From Acidobacteriota bacterium (GTDB lineage Bacteria > Acidobacteriota > Terriglobia > Terriglobales > Acidobacteriaceae), in the NCBI GenBank assembly GCA_023441255.1, contig JAEZPW010000344.1:1-30576 (forward strand): DNA of 30,576 bases, read 5' to 3'. The notes under the pieces are model-generated. The model saw nothing but the letters and a program-made list of their open reading frames with translations, did no database searches and was not told the origin of the DNA. The stretch's first letter is position 1; each line of letters begins with the position of its first letter. The translations under genes were made by a program, and so were the position numbers. Positions 16,931 through 25,293 of the stretch are shown here, in pieces.

Positions 16931-16969
16931 TTGCGCCAGTTTGGCGCAACCTGTCACCTGTTGCGCCAA
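16931..16969. promoter_or_regulatory. TTGCGCCA inverted repeat plus third half-site, candidate sigma-54 upstream activating sequence
   Basis: TTGCGCCA (16931-16938), GTT, TGGCGCAA (16942-16949) form a perfect 8-bp inverted repeat. A third copy, TTGCGCCAA, follows at 16961-16969. The first and third copies are 30 bp apart, close to three helical turns. The array is about 90-127 bp upstream of the predicted protease transcript start and also upstream of the activator gene. This is where a Fis-type activator would bind, for the protease, itself, or both. Confidence 0.6.
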
Positions 16970-17077
16970 ATTGTCGCTCCGCCGTGGGGACCTCATCGCA
17001 AGCAATATGTGGAGAGCCGCTCGCAAGGACTAAAACGATTGGCTGCCGCCGCTATACAACGGGTTCATGTCCACGAA

Positions 17078-18349
17078 ATGGACGCGATCATCGCGAGTCC
17101 GTGCATGCACGAACTGCTCGCTGTGGTGGACCGTGTGGCCACGGGGAACGCGAGTGTGCTTATCACCGGCGAGACAGGAACCGGAAAGGAACTTATTGCT
17201 CGCGCCATACACGCACGTTCTTTACGCGCCTCAAAGCCCTGGGTGGATGTCAACTGCGGCGCTCTGCCCGAACATCTGGTTGAGAGCGAGTTGTTTGGCT
17301 ACGAGAAGGGCGCATTCAGCGGCGCTGACAATTCCAAGCCGGGATTGTTTGAACTCGCCCACAATGGCACGTTCTTTCTGGACGAAGTCGGCGAACTGGA
17401 GCCAAAGGTCCAAGTGAAGCTGCTGCGCGTTCTGGATGGCGTGCCTTACTACCGCCTCGGCGGAAGCCGAAAGGTCAACGTCAACGTACGAGTTATCGCC
17501 GCAACCAATAGAGCGCTCGAACCGGCCGTAAAGAATGGCACCTTTCGTCAGGACCTTTACCACCGCCTTTGCCATCTTCAACTGCGAGTGCCACCACTTC
17601 GCGAGCGTTCTGAAGACCTCGTCGCCCTTGCGTCTCACTTCCTGGAACAAAACTGTTCCGGCAAACAGCTCTCTTTCGGAGCACTCGACATTCTTAGGCG
17701 TTACTCGTGGCCCGGCAACGTCCGTGAACTTCGCAACGTCGTTTTACAGGCTGCCTTGAATGCTCGTGGGGCGGAAATCGCTCCAGAGGACTTGCCACTG
17801 GAAGTTCCAGCCGCCAATGGCGTATCAACTCATCAACGAACAGCTCTGGAGTCAGGCCCCTCAGTAGATTTGGATCAGCTCGAGAAGCAGGCCATTACGC
17901 GCGCACTTGCGCTCACAGCAGGACACCAAGGCCTGGCCGCAGAGCAGCTCGGTATCTCACGTCGCACGCTGAGCCGGAAGCTTAAACAATTCCGCATCGA
18001 GAGGCGCAGCGTTGGAAACACGGACGATGTGAGCGTCCAAGTTTTTCGCGCAACCGTGGCTACTCCGGTCCATATAGTTTCAAGACACTGCCAGCAAAGT
18101 GCCACCTCGGTGAATATCAGCGAAGGCGGAATCGCTGTAGAGGGAATTCGCGACCCGTTCCAGCTCGCCGGCGCCTTGAGAGTTGAATTCACGATACCGG
18201 GTGAATCACAGACGTTCACGGCCGGCGCTCAGATCGTATGGGCAGATGTCGAAGGTCGAGCAGGATTTCGTTTCACACAAGTTGGCAGCGATCTCAGATC
18301 CACTCTTACAAACTGGTTGAGGAAGAAACGTTCCGAGCTTTTGGATTAG
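17078..18349 (+). CDS. Sigma-54-dependent transcriptional activator: AAA+ domain, Fis HTH, C-terminal PilZ
   Basis: From the ATG at 17078 the product is 423 aa and opens directly into the AAA+ domain. Alternatives are TTG 17039 (AAGGA nine bases upstream) and GTG 17009. None adds a receiver or GAF domain, so the usual N-terminal sensor is absent. Motifs: Walker A GETGTGKE (31-38), the sigma-54-contact loop as GAFSGA (78-83, Ser for Thr), Walker B GTFFLDE (97-103), sensor I around VIAATN (139-144), and probable Arg fingers Arg157 and Arg163. WPGNVRELRN is at 211-220 and a Fis HTH at about 270-305 (LGISRRTLSRKL). Residues 320-415 look like PilZ, with NISEGG (346-351, NxSxxG). The usual RxxxR is not at the normal distance; the only candidate is 306-310, at the end of the HTH. 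Control may come through PilZ or by expression level. Confidence 0.9.
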   Translation: MDAIIASPCMHELLAVVDRVATGNASVLITGETGTGKELIARAIHARSLRASKPWVDVNCGALPEHLVESELFGYEKGAFSGADNSKPGLFELAHNGTFFLDEVGELEPKVQVKLLRVLDGVPYYRLGGSRKVNVNVRVIAATNRALEPAVKNGTFRQDLYHRLCHLQLRVPPLRERSEDLVALASHFLEQNCSGKQLSFGALDILRRYSWPGNVRELRNVVLQAALNARGAEIAPEDLPLEVPAANGVSTHQRTALESGPSVDLDQLEKQAITRALALTAGHQGLAAEQLGISRRTLSRKLKQFRIERRSVGNTDDVSVQVFRATVATPVHIVSRHCQQSATSVNISEGGIAVEGIRDPFQLAGALRVEFTIPGESQTFTAGAQIVWADVEGRAGFRFTQVGSDLRSTLTNWLRKKRSELLD

Positions 18350-18467
18350 GCCTTGCTCACCACGTTTCGTCGCACCACAGCATTTGCAACCATCGTAAGT
18401 TTATTCTCGCCCATGCCAGGGAGAAGGCATTTCTCCACAGCGGCCTCGTTTTGGAGCAGTACTGCCC

Positions 18468-18481
18468 AACGGGCTAGCGTT
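18468..18481 (+). repeat. 14-bp direct repeat, copy 1 (downstream flank of the kinase gene)
   Basis: AACGGGCTAGCGTT occurs here and again at 21279-21292 in the same orientation. This copy is 75 bases beyond the kinase stop, in the convergent intergenic region. The core GCTAGC is itself palindromic. Confidence 0.7.
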
Positions 18482-18555
18482 CCGTAGCGCTTTAGGGTGC
18501 GAGTACTCGATCTCGCTCTCACGCGTACTCTGCCTTGCGAGCCCGAACCTGGATT

Positions 18556-21240
18556 TCACTTGAGATTTTTCGCCACATACAGCTCGGATAGGAAACGTTC
18601 GTAGCTGTAGGCATAGCTCTTTCCATCGGGAGTCATGCGCAGGGACGAAGTCGTGTCCAGACCAGTGCGATCAAGCGGCTGCAGGCTCATCATCAGGTCC
18701 CGCTGCCCGGTCTTCACATTCACGCGGTAGACCTTTGTGGGGATATCGGTCGGTTTCGTCACATAGACCCAGTCGGGATCACTGCTCCAACGAATGGTTT
18801 GTTCGCCAGGTTGAATGGACGGAACTGCGCGTGGCGTTCCCGATTGAGAGGCGACAGCGCCCTCTGCTGCGATTGGGTAGATGACCATCTTCTGCTCGGG
18901 ATCAAGGACCGCAATCGACCGTCCGTCCGGCGAAATGGTGTTCCAAAGCGTGGTGAAACCCTCCTGTGCTATCGGCCGGGGCTTGGCCTGGGGCGAATCG
19001 AGTTCGTAAAGCCGAAGCCCGTGTCCCGGTTCGCTACCCATGACTAGAATTCTTTTTCCGTCCGGGAACCAGCAGGCAAATTCAATCGTTATTGAACCAA
19101 GGTTCATGCGAACGGCTTCACCCGGCCCTCTGGGGTAGATTGTGAGTTCTCCGACGCGACTGTTGTTGAACACGAGGGCAGATTTCGAGTCCGGCGAAAT
19201 TGCAGTGGCTACACCATCCGATATTCGGACTGCGGGCGAGCCGTCGGTTGGACGAACATAAGAGGCGTAATTAGCGCCGCCTGCTTCGCCGGCTTCAAGG
19301 AACAAGACAAGCTTGCCGTCGTTGCTGATGTCACGCACCACGGACCAGTCGTGCCAACCAAGTTCACGTTCTGTTTTCTGGCCGGAGCCACGAGCCAGAA
19401 TGCTCGCTCGTTGGATCGTGGAGTCGAAAAGAACGCGGCCATCCGGCGCAATGTCCTGCAGAGTAAGGGCACCGGGGATGCGTTGCACAAGGCGCTCGGA
19501 ACCATCGAGTGTAACGGCGTGGATCTCGCCTGAAGCCTGGTCGTGAGTGCCGCTGAACCACACTTCCTTTCCCGACGGTATCCATGCGACACCGCGAACG
19601 CTCGCGTATCTGGTCGAGAGCACCCTACGGTTGTTGCCCGATTGGTCGATTATCGCAACGGAGCCGCCATCGTCATTCGCGAGAGGGTGGTCGATAAAGG
19701 CGATGGTGTTGCCGTCCGGTGAAAAGCGGATGTTGGAGATCCATCCTGTGTTCTCGTAGAGGACCTTGCCGACCGGGAACTCCAGTCTGTCCTTGCCGGC
19801 GACAGAACGAACAATGGCCAGTTGCGACCCATCCGGTGTCCATGTCGCGGCTTCCACTCCGTCCAGGATTTCGCGTGGCGCACCACCCGCGAGCGGGGCA
19901 CGCGCCAGCATGCCGGCGCGAATAAATCCTTCGCGATTGTGGCTGCCTAGCGCCAATGCCATCTCGCCCTTTGACGAGATGTCGAGCAGGTCCGCCCCCG
20001 CGATTCCGATCGAACGCGACTCAGGACTGTCGGTGCGCGCCGAAAACACTTCAACGGGCGTGCCTTCCCATGCCGCACCATAAACAATGGTCTGCGCATC
20101 AGGACCAAACCTTGCATTCCAGATGCTCCCGCGGCGGAATGTCAGTGGTTGATATACCGGCGGTTTCCTAGTGGTGAGGCGCATGCCCCCTAGCACACCG
20201 AGGCCGAGCCCCGCCAACGTGAGCACTAGCAGCGCAACAATCCAGTACTTGCGAGAAGATCGCTCGACCGCGAACTTCGGCGAATGCGGAACCGTAGGGG
20301 ATGCCGTTGCGAGGGTATTCGGATGAGTGGCGGCGACTGCGCCACCCGAACTCGACACGGTCGCGCCTGCCTGTCGCAGATCACGCTGCAAACGCTTCAG
20401 GTCGGCACGAAACTCGGCTGCGCTTTGATAACGCAGGTCACGATCTTTCTCGAGGGCCTTGTTGATGATCTCCTCAAGACGCGGCGGCAGGTTCGGATTG
20501 AGTCGAACAGGTGCGACCGGGGTGCGGTTAAGAATAGCCTCGAAAATAACCGCCGACGTGGCACCCTTGAAGGCTTGTACGCCGGTCGCCATTTCATAAA
20601 GCACTACCCCGAACGAAAATAGGTCGGTACGGGAATCGAGTTCCTCGCCTGCGGCCTGTTCAGGAGACATGTAAGCTACTGTGCCGAGCGTGGTACCCGG
20701 ACTTGTGGCATGGTCCCACTCGGCCGTGATTGCGGCAGTTCCCTGAATCGCGAGTTCACGCTGCGGTAGAAGCTTGGCCAGGCCGAAGTCGAGCAGCTTG
20801 GCTTGATTGCGTTGCGTGACAAAGATGTTGGCGGGCTTGATATCTCGGTGGACAATGCCGCCGGAGTGAGCTGAGTCGAGTGCGTCCGTTATTTGGACAG
20901 CGAGGTCCAGCAGACGATCGATGGGCAACGGCTTGCCTTCGATCTGGTGCTTGAGAGTCGTGCCGTTGAGGAACTCCATAGCGATGAAGTTCTCGCCGCC
21001 GTTCTCTCCCACATCGTAGATCGTGCAGATGTGAGGGTCATTCAGGGCGGATGCGGCTCGCGCCTCTCGGCGGAATCGTTCGTTTGCTGCGGAATCTTTA
21101 GACAGTTCGGGGGAGAGGAACTTGAGGGCGACATAGCGGCCCAGACGCATGTCTTCGGCCTTGAAGACCAAACCCATGCCGCCGCCACCGATCTTTTCGA
21201 GGATGCGGTACTGCAGGATTGTCTCGCCTACTGTAATCAC
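18556..21240 (-). CDS. Membrane Ser/Thr protein kinase (PknB-like) with C-terminal PD40/WD40-like propeller
   Basis: The 894-aa product starts at a GTG (21240) with AGGG five bases upstream, and its first residues run straight into the kinase fold. Visible are the glycine loop GGGGMG (18-23), catalytic Lys40 (VALKFL), HRDIKPANI (131-139), DFGLAKLL (151-158), the activation-loop end GTVAYMSPEQ (186-195) and the subdomain IX segment SRTDLFSFGVVLYEM. All essential kinase residues are present. A Ser/Thr/Pro linker leads to one TM helix at about 332-352. The remaining 540 residues are a beta-propeller-type array with repeated SPDG and PDGK motifs (for example FSPDGNTIAF, TPDGSQLAI, ISPDGRSIAVL), presumably periplasmic. 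This architecture is common in acidobacteria. The substrate and signal are unknown. Confidence 0.93.
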   Translation of the reverse strand: MITVGETILQYRILEKIGGGGMGLVFKAEDMRLGRYVALKFLSPELSKDSAANERFRREARAASALNDPHICTIYDVGENGGENFIAMEFLNGTTLKHQIEGKPLPIDRLLDLAVQITDALDSAHSGGIVHRDIKPANIFVTQRNQAKLLDFGLAKLLPQRELAIQGTAAITAEWDHATSPGTTLGTVAYMSPEQAAGEELDSRTDLFSFGVVLYEMATGVQAFKGATSAVIFEAILNRTPVAPVRLNPNLPPRLEEIINKALEKDRDLRYQSAAEFRADLKRLQRDLRQAGATVSSSGGAVAATHPNTLATASPTVPHSPKFAVERSSRKYWIVALLVLTLAGLGLGVLGGMRLTTRKPPVYQPLTFRRGSIWNARFGPDAQTIVYGAAWEGTPVEVFSARTDSPESRSIGIAGADLLDISSKGEMALALGSHNREGFIRAGMLARAPLAGGAPREILDGVEAATWTPDGSQLAIVRSVAGKDRLEFPVGKVLYENTGWISNIRFSPDGNTIAFIDHPLANDDGGSVAIIDQSGNNRRVLSTRYASVRGVAWIPSGKEVWFSGTHDQASGEIHAVTLDGSERLVQRIPGALTLQDIAPDGRVLFDSTIQRASILARGSGQKTERELGWHDWSVVRDISNDGKLVLFLEAGEAGGANYASYVRPTDGSPAVRISDGVATAISPDSKSALVFNNSRVGELTIYPRGPGEAVRMNLGSITIEFACWFPDGKRILVMGSEPGHGLRLYELDSPQAKPRPIAQEGFTTLWNTISPDGRSIAVLDPEQKMVIYPIAAEGAVASQSGTPRAVPSIQPGEQTIRWSSDPDWVYVTKPTDIPTKVYRVNVKTGQRDLMMSLQPLDRTGLDTTSSLRMTPDGKSYAYSYERFLSELYVAKNLK

Positions 21241-21278
21241 AGGCGCCCTATCTTACCCCCTGAATATCAGTACATACA

Positions 21279-21292
21279 AACGGGCTAGCGTT
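21279..21292 (+). repeat. 14-bp direct repeat, copy 2 (upstream flank of the kinase gene)
   Basis: AACGGGCTAGCGTT, identical to 18468-18481 and in the same orientation, placed 38 bases before the kinase GTG. The two copies bracket the kinase gene, with starts 2811 bases apart. Confidence 0.7.
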
Positions 21293-21473
21293 GTCCGAAC
21301 CTTGGTCTGGGTCAAACAGATTGGCCCAGAAGTTTTACATCTCTCGAACAAATTCCGTGTTTCTGGGCAGCCACTCTGGTGTAACATCCCCATCCAGCTT
21401 TGAACCTGAAGCACAGGACTTTCGAAAGCGACAGGCGTTCGCACAACAAAAAAGAAAACGACGAGGTGAAATC

Positions 21474-24400
21474 ATGAGGAGGCGTTACGTTTTTCTGTAC
21501 GCCGTCGCGTTGCTGGCGATTCTCGTTTGCAGCGCAGCGGCCCAGGAAATCACAGGCGATATCCGTGGAATCGTGAAAGATCCCTCAGGGGCCGTGATCA
21601 GCGGGGCGACCGTGCAGGTCATCAACACCGACCGCAACACGACCGACCGCACGATTACCACGGGAGCAGACGGCGCGTACGTTGCTGCGTACCTGCCCGT
21701 CGGCCGTTACAAGATTGTGGTGACCGCAAATGGATTCAAGAAGTACACGGCCACTGGCATCGTCATCAGCGTTAATGACAGACGTGTGATCGATCTGCAG
21801 TTGCAGGTTGGCACCACTGACGAAGTGGTGAACGTGCAGGAGTCGCCGGTCCAGGTGGACCTCGACACCCCCCAGGCGGCGGGCCTCATCACCGGAACAC
21901 AGGTCCGGGAACTAGCCGTCAGCTCGCGTAACTTCGTACAGTTGGTAGCTCTGCAGCCGGGCGTCACGACCGACATGGCTTCTTCGAACATGTATGTCGG
22001 CGCGAGCAACCCGACCGGCTTTTCCAACCAGATCAACATCTCCGTAAACGGCAACCGCCCAACCCAGAACAACTGGACGGTAGATGGCGCCGACAACTTC
22101 GACCGCGGGGCAAACCTGACGCTGCTCAACTACCCCAGCATCGACTCGATCGCCGAGTTCAAGGTGCTGCGTTCGAACTACTTGCCTGAGCACGGTCGAA
22201 GCTCTGCAGGCGAAGTCACTGTTGTGACCCGCGGTGGAACCAACGCCTTCCATGGCAGCGCGTACGAATTCTTCCGCAACGACGTGCTGAACGCCAACGA
22301 CTACTTCAACCGCAACAACCTCAGTGGCCAGCCACGCGATCCGGTCATTTCTCGTCCGCCGATGCGCTGGAACGACTTCGGCTTCACTTTCGGCGGCCCG
22401 ATCAAGAAGGACAAGACGTTCTTCTTCTACTCGCAGGAGTGGCGCCGGATCGTGTACTACCCAGCCATTGGTCCCAGCGGCATTCTGCCGACAACCGACC
22501 AAATGAACGGCATTTTCGCAGTGCCGGTCTGCATGACTTTCGACGCCGCCGGCACCTGCATAGGCACCACGCCTGAAACTTCGCTGGGAAGCGGCCGTTA
22601 TCAAATACCCTCGAACCTGATCGACCCGACGGCAGCTGCCTATGTCAAAGACATTTTTGCTAAGCTGCCAGCGCCGAATAACTCGGACGGTACGCTTTCG
22701 GCCACCGGTCGCGGTGTGGCTAACTATCGCGAAGAGGCGATCCGAATCGATCACCACTTCTCGAACAAACTCAGCATCTTCGGACGCTTCACTGACGACT
22801 CGGTGCCGACGGTGGAGCCGCGCGGCCTCTATACTGGCGAGTCGCTGCCGGGTCTAGCTACGACCAACACTAACGCTCCGGCCCGCAGCCTCGTCCTCCA
22901 CGCCACAGCGTCCTTGTCCAATACCTTGCTGAACGACTTCGGGTATTCCTTCTCCTGGGGCGCAGTCATCAGCGATCCGGTTGGACTCGAGGCAGTGAAG
23001 AACGCGAGCAACGTGAATCCGAATCTTGTGTATCCATCCGACTCAGGCACAGTGCCGTACATTGACCTGTGCGCTTATACTGTCGGGCCGTGGGGATGCG
23101 CTCCTACTACGTATGGTTTCGGTCCGTATCGGGACTACAACAGGAACCATACCTGGTTCGACAATCTCTCGAAAATCACGGGCCATCACGCACTAAAATT
23201 CGGTGGCTTGTTCAACTACTACACCAAAGACGAGAACGCCACCAACGGTGCGTACTACTACTTCGACGATATTGCCACGGGCGCACCGACCTTTGACACT
23301 ATCCCGGACCCGCACAAACCGACACGATCGTGGAACCCCAACAAGAAGTTCGAACAGGTATGGGCGAACTTCCTCCTGGGACGAGTCAATACTTACAGCC
23401 AGAACAACATCCCGTTCCGCAACCTGGTTCACCAGAAACAGTTTGAAGCTTACGCACAGGACGAGTGGCGCGTACGGCCCAATTTCACTCTCAACCTGGG
23501 CGTTCGTTACTCGCTGTTCATGGCTCCGACCTACGGCAACGGGTTGCTGAGCACCTTCGATCCGAAGTCGTACGATCCGTCGAAAACGCCGGTCATCACT
23601 CCGGACGGCTATCTGGCCGAAGGTACGACACTGCCCTACGCCAACGGCATGATCATCGGCGGGAAGAACTCGCCGTTCGGTCAGGCAGTGCAACGCACGC
23701 CGAAGTTGAATTTCGCTCCTCGCATCGGTTTCGCTTGGGACCCGTTCGGCGACGGAAAGACCTCGGTGCGCGGCGGCTACGGTATCTTCTACGACTCGCC
23801 GGCCATGAACTCGGTCGAGAACTTCCAGGGCGGCAACGTGCCCCTGGTCCAGCCGGCAGTCATTCACGACACCAACTTCACCAATCCCGGGCAGGTTGCT
23901 GCGTCCGTCAACCTCGCTCCGCCCACGGTTGGCGGTCCCGACCCGAACAACTGGAAGCTGCCGTACTCGCAGATGTTCAACCTGGACCTTCAGCACGAGA
24001 TTACGCCGTCGATGTCAATAGACATCGGCTACTACGGTAACCTGGGGCGGCACCTGATCGGCGTTGTCGACGTGAACATGCCCCATGCGGGTGACTTCCT
24101 GTCGGCCTGCCTTGGCGGTGCCAATGCAGACTCCTGCACGGAGCCCTTCGATCCGAATAACTACCAGAAGCTAAACCTGATCCGCCCGTACAGAGGTTTC
24201 GACGCGATCAATCTTTTCGAGCCGGTTTTCACGTCGAACTACAACGGACTCCAGGCGCAGTTACAGAAGCACTTCAACGAGAACTCACTTATCACCCTGA
24301 ACTACACTTGGTCGCACGCACTGACGACTGCCTCAGGCGATTACCGCGCCGCTCAGTACACCTACAACCTGCGCGGCGATTACGGAAGTGCCGACTTTGA

Positions 24401-25010
24401 TCGTCGCCACGTATTTACGGCGACCTACATCTACACGCTGCCCTTCTTCAAGTCGCAGCAGGGATTCAAGGGACACGTCCTTGGCGGCTGGGAGTTGTCG
24501 GGTTTGCTTTACCTGAATACCGGAAGGCATTACACGGCATCGGCCTCGAGTTGCTATTCCGATTACGACGATAATGGGAACCTGATTGCATCCGCCGACC
24601 CAGCCGGCTTGGGCCTGTGCGGTAACACCTATTCGGGCGCCCGTCCGGACGAAGTTCCCGGTATCGACCCCAACAGTGGAGCACACCAGATCACCGGCTG
24701 GCTCAACCGCTCGGCGTTCGACTTCATTCCGTTCGGCCAGATCAGGCCAGGTAACACTCCGCGTGGAACTCTGGTCGGGCCGGGGCTGGCGCGTTGGGAC
24801 GCTTCGGTGTATAAGAACACGAAAATCAGTGAACGCGTCAGCCTGCAGTTCCGCGCCGAAGCTTTCAACGTGTTAAATCATACGAACTTCGGCATCGGCA
24901 GCCCGGGCAGCGCTTTCCGCAGCACATCCATCACCAGCGGCAACTTTGGCAAGATCGGTAACGCTTACGAATCACGGCAGATTCAGCTGGCGATGAAGCT
25001 GATCTTCTAA
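21474..25010 (+). CDS. TonB-dependent receptor, Oar-like, with carboxypeptidase-regulatory N-terminal domain
   Basis: The start is the ATG at 21474 (GAGGTGA just upstream), which opens a signal peptide (FLYAVALLAILVCSAAA, cleavage near Gln24). The frame is open back to 21291 without a better start. The 1178-aa product has a carboxypeptidase-D regulatory-like beta-sandwich (about 26-112: GDIRGIVKDPSGAVISGATV). A plug domain follows (about 125-235: QVRELAVSSRNFVQLVALQPG, VDGADNFDRG, GEVTVVTRGGTNAFHGSAYEF), then a long barrel ending in the aromatic C-terminus LAMKLIF, as in outer-membrane proteins. Acidobacteria carry many such paralogues, thought to import large substrates such as oligosaccharides or peptides. 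No clear TonB box is visible. It is monocistronic, ends at an intrinsic terminator and is divergent from the kinase. Confidence 0.93.
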   Translation: MRRRYVFLYAVALLAILVCSAAAQEITGDIRGIVKDPSGAVISGATVQVINTDRNTTDRTITTGADGAYVAAYLPVGRYKIVVTANGFKKYTATGIVISVNDRRVIDLQLQVGTTDEVVNVQESPVQVDLDTPQAAGLITGTQVRELAVSSRNFVQLVALQPGVTTDMASSNMYVGASNPTGFSNQINISVNGNRPTQNNWTVDGADNFDRGANLTLLNYPSIDSIAEFKVLRSNYLPEHGRSSAGEVTVVTRGGTNAFHGSAYEFFRNDVLNANDYFNRNNLSGQPRDPVISRPPMRWNDFGFTFGGPIKKDKTFFFYSQEWRRIVYYPAIGPSGILPTTDQMNGIFAVPVCMTFDAAGTCIGTTPETSLGSGRYQIPSNLIDPTAAAYVKDIFAKLPAPNNSDGTLSATGRGVANYREEAIRIDHHFSNKLSIFGRFTDDSVPTVEPRGLYTGESLPGLATTNTNAPARSLVLHATASLSNTLLNDFGYSFSWGAVISDPVGLEAVKNASNVNPNLVYPSDSGTVPYIDLCAYTVGPWGCAPTTYGFGPYRDYNRNHTWFDNLSKITGHHALKFGGLFNYYTKDENATNGAYYYFDDIATGAPTFDTIPDPHKPTRSWNPNKKFEQVWANFLLGRVNTYSQNNIPFRNLVHQKQFEAYAQDEWRVRPNFTLNLGVRYSLFMAPTYGNGLLSTFDPKSYDPSKTPVITPDGYLAEGTTLPYANGMIIGGKNSPFGQAVQRTPKLNFAPRIGFAWDPFGDGKTSVRGGYGIFYDSPAMNSVENFQGGNVPLVQPAVIHDTNFTNPGQVAASVNLAPPTVGGPDPNNWKLPYSQMFNLDLQHEITPSMSIDIGYYGNLGRHLIGVVDVNMPHAGDFLSACLGGANADSCTEPFDPNNYQKLNLIRPYRGFDAINLFEPVFTSNYNGLQAQLQKHFNENSLITLNYTWSHALTTASGDYRAAQYTYNLRGDYGSADFDRRHVFTATYIYTLPFFKSQQGFKGHVLGGWELSGLLYLNTGRHYTASASSCYSDYDDNGNLIASADPAGLGLCGNTYSGARPDEVPGIDPNSGAHQITGWLNRSAFDFIPFGQIRPGNTPRGTLVGPGLARWDASVYKNTKISERVSLQFRAEAFNVLNHTNFGIGSPGSAFRSTSITSGNFGKIGNAYESRQIQLAMKLIF

Positions 25011-25029
25011 CGAAACCACAACCTCAACT

Positions 25030-25060
25030 ACGGCCGGGGCGACAGCTCCGGCCGTTTTTT
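25030..25060 (+). terminator. Intrinsic terminator of the TonB-dependent receptor gene
   Basis: An 11-bp GC-rich stem (25030-25040 with 25045-25055, one G-T pair) with the tetraloop GACA is followed directly by six Ts (25055-25060). It starts 20 bases after the receptor stop codon. Confidence 0.92.
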
Positions 25061-25115
25061 GCCCAGTTTGCGATCAGGCTTGCGAGAGGCTTGGGACGCG
25101 TTTAGAAGCGACACC

Positions 25116-25136
25116 TGTTGAGTTCACTGCTCAACA
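25116..25136. repeat. Inverted repeat TGTTGAG-N7-CTCAACA
   Basis: Two exact 7-bp arms (25116-25122 and 25130-25136) with a 7-base spacer lie in the intergenic region between the receptor terminator and the REC-MEDS gene, about 110 bases upstream of a possible -10 box. It could be an operator or a small hairpin. No T-run follows. Confidence 0.35.
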
Positions 25137-25240
25137 CAGCGAGAATCCGGCTGGAGGCGTCTGCCACCTAGCGCTGTTCAGGAGAGCATAGATGAATCAG
25201 GTGGTAGTTGATTTAGAGCAACGTCGCGCACTTTCAGAGA

Positions 25241-25249
25241 TGTTATGAT
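25241..25249 (+). promoter_or_regulatory. Possible extended -10 promoter element for the REC-MEDS gene
   Basis: TG-T-TATGAT matches an extended -10 (TGnTATAAT) with one mismatch in the hexamer. No good -35 lies 16-18 bases upstream. The leader to the TTG at 25294 would be about 38 bases. Confidence 0.25.
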
Positions 25250-25293
25250 TCGCGAATATCGCTGCTAAGAAATGCTCTTGCACGGAGGATCCC

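Noticed and set aside
18420..18436. Hairpin GGAGAA-GGCAT-TTCTCC between the activator and the kinase
   Set aside because: Six-bp stem with no T-run on either strand; too weak to call a terminator.
21250..21279. TTGTAT-N18-TAAGAT on the minus strand as a kinase promoter
   Set aside because: Each box is weak (3/6 and 4/6), and the transcript would start within about 3 bases of the GTG, leaving no room for the ribosome-binding site.
21912..22757. Minus-strand open frame of 281 codons
   Set aside because: Antisense to the TonB-dependent receptor plug and barrel region, with no recognisable domain.
23193..23996. Minus-strand open frame of 267 codons
   Set aside because: Antisense shadow of the receptor barrel. 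Its composition (Val/Arg-rich) is that of a complementary frame.
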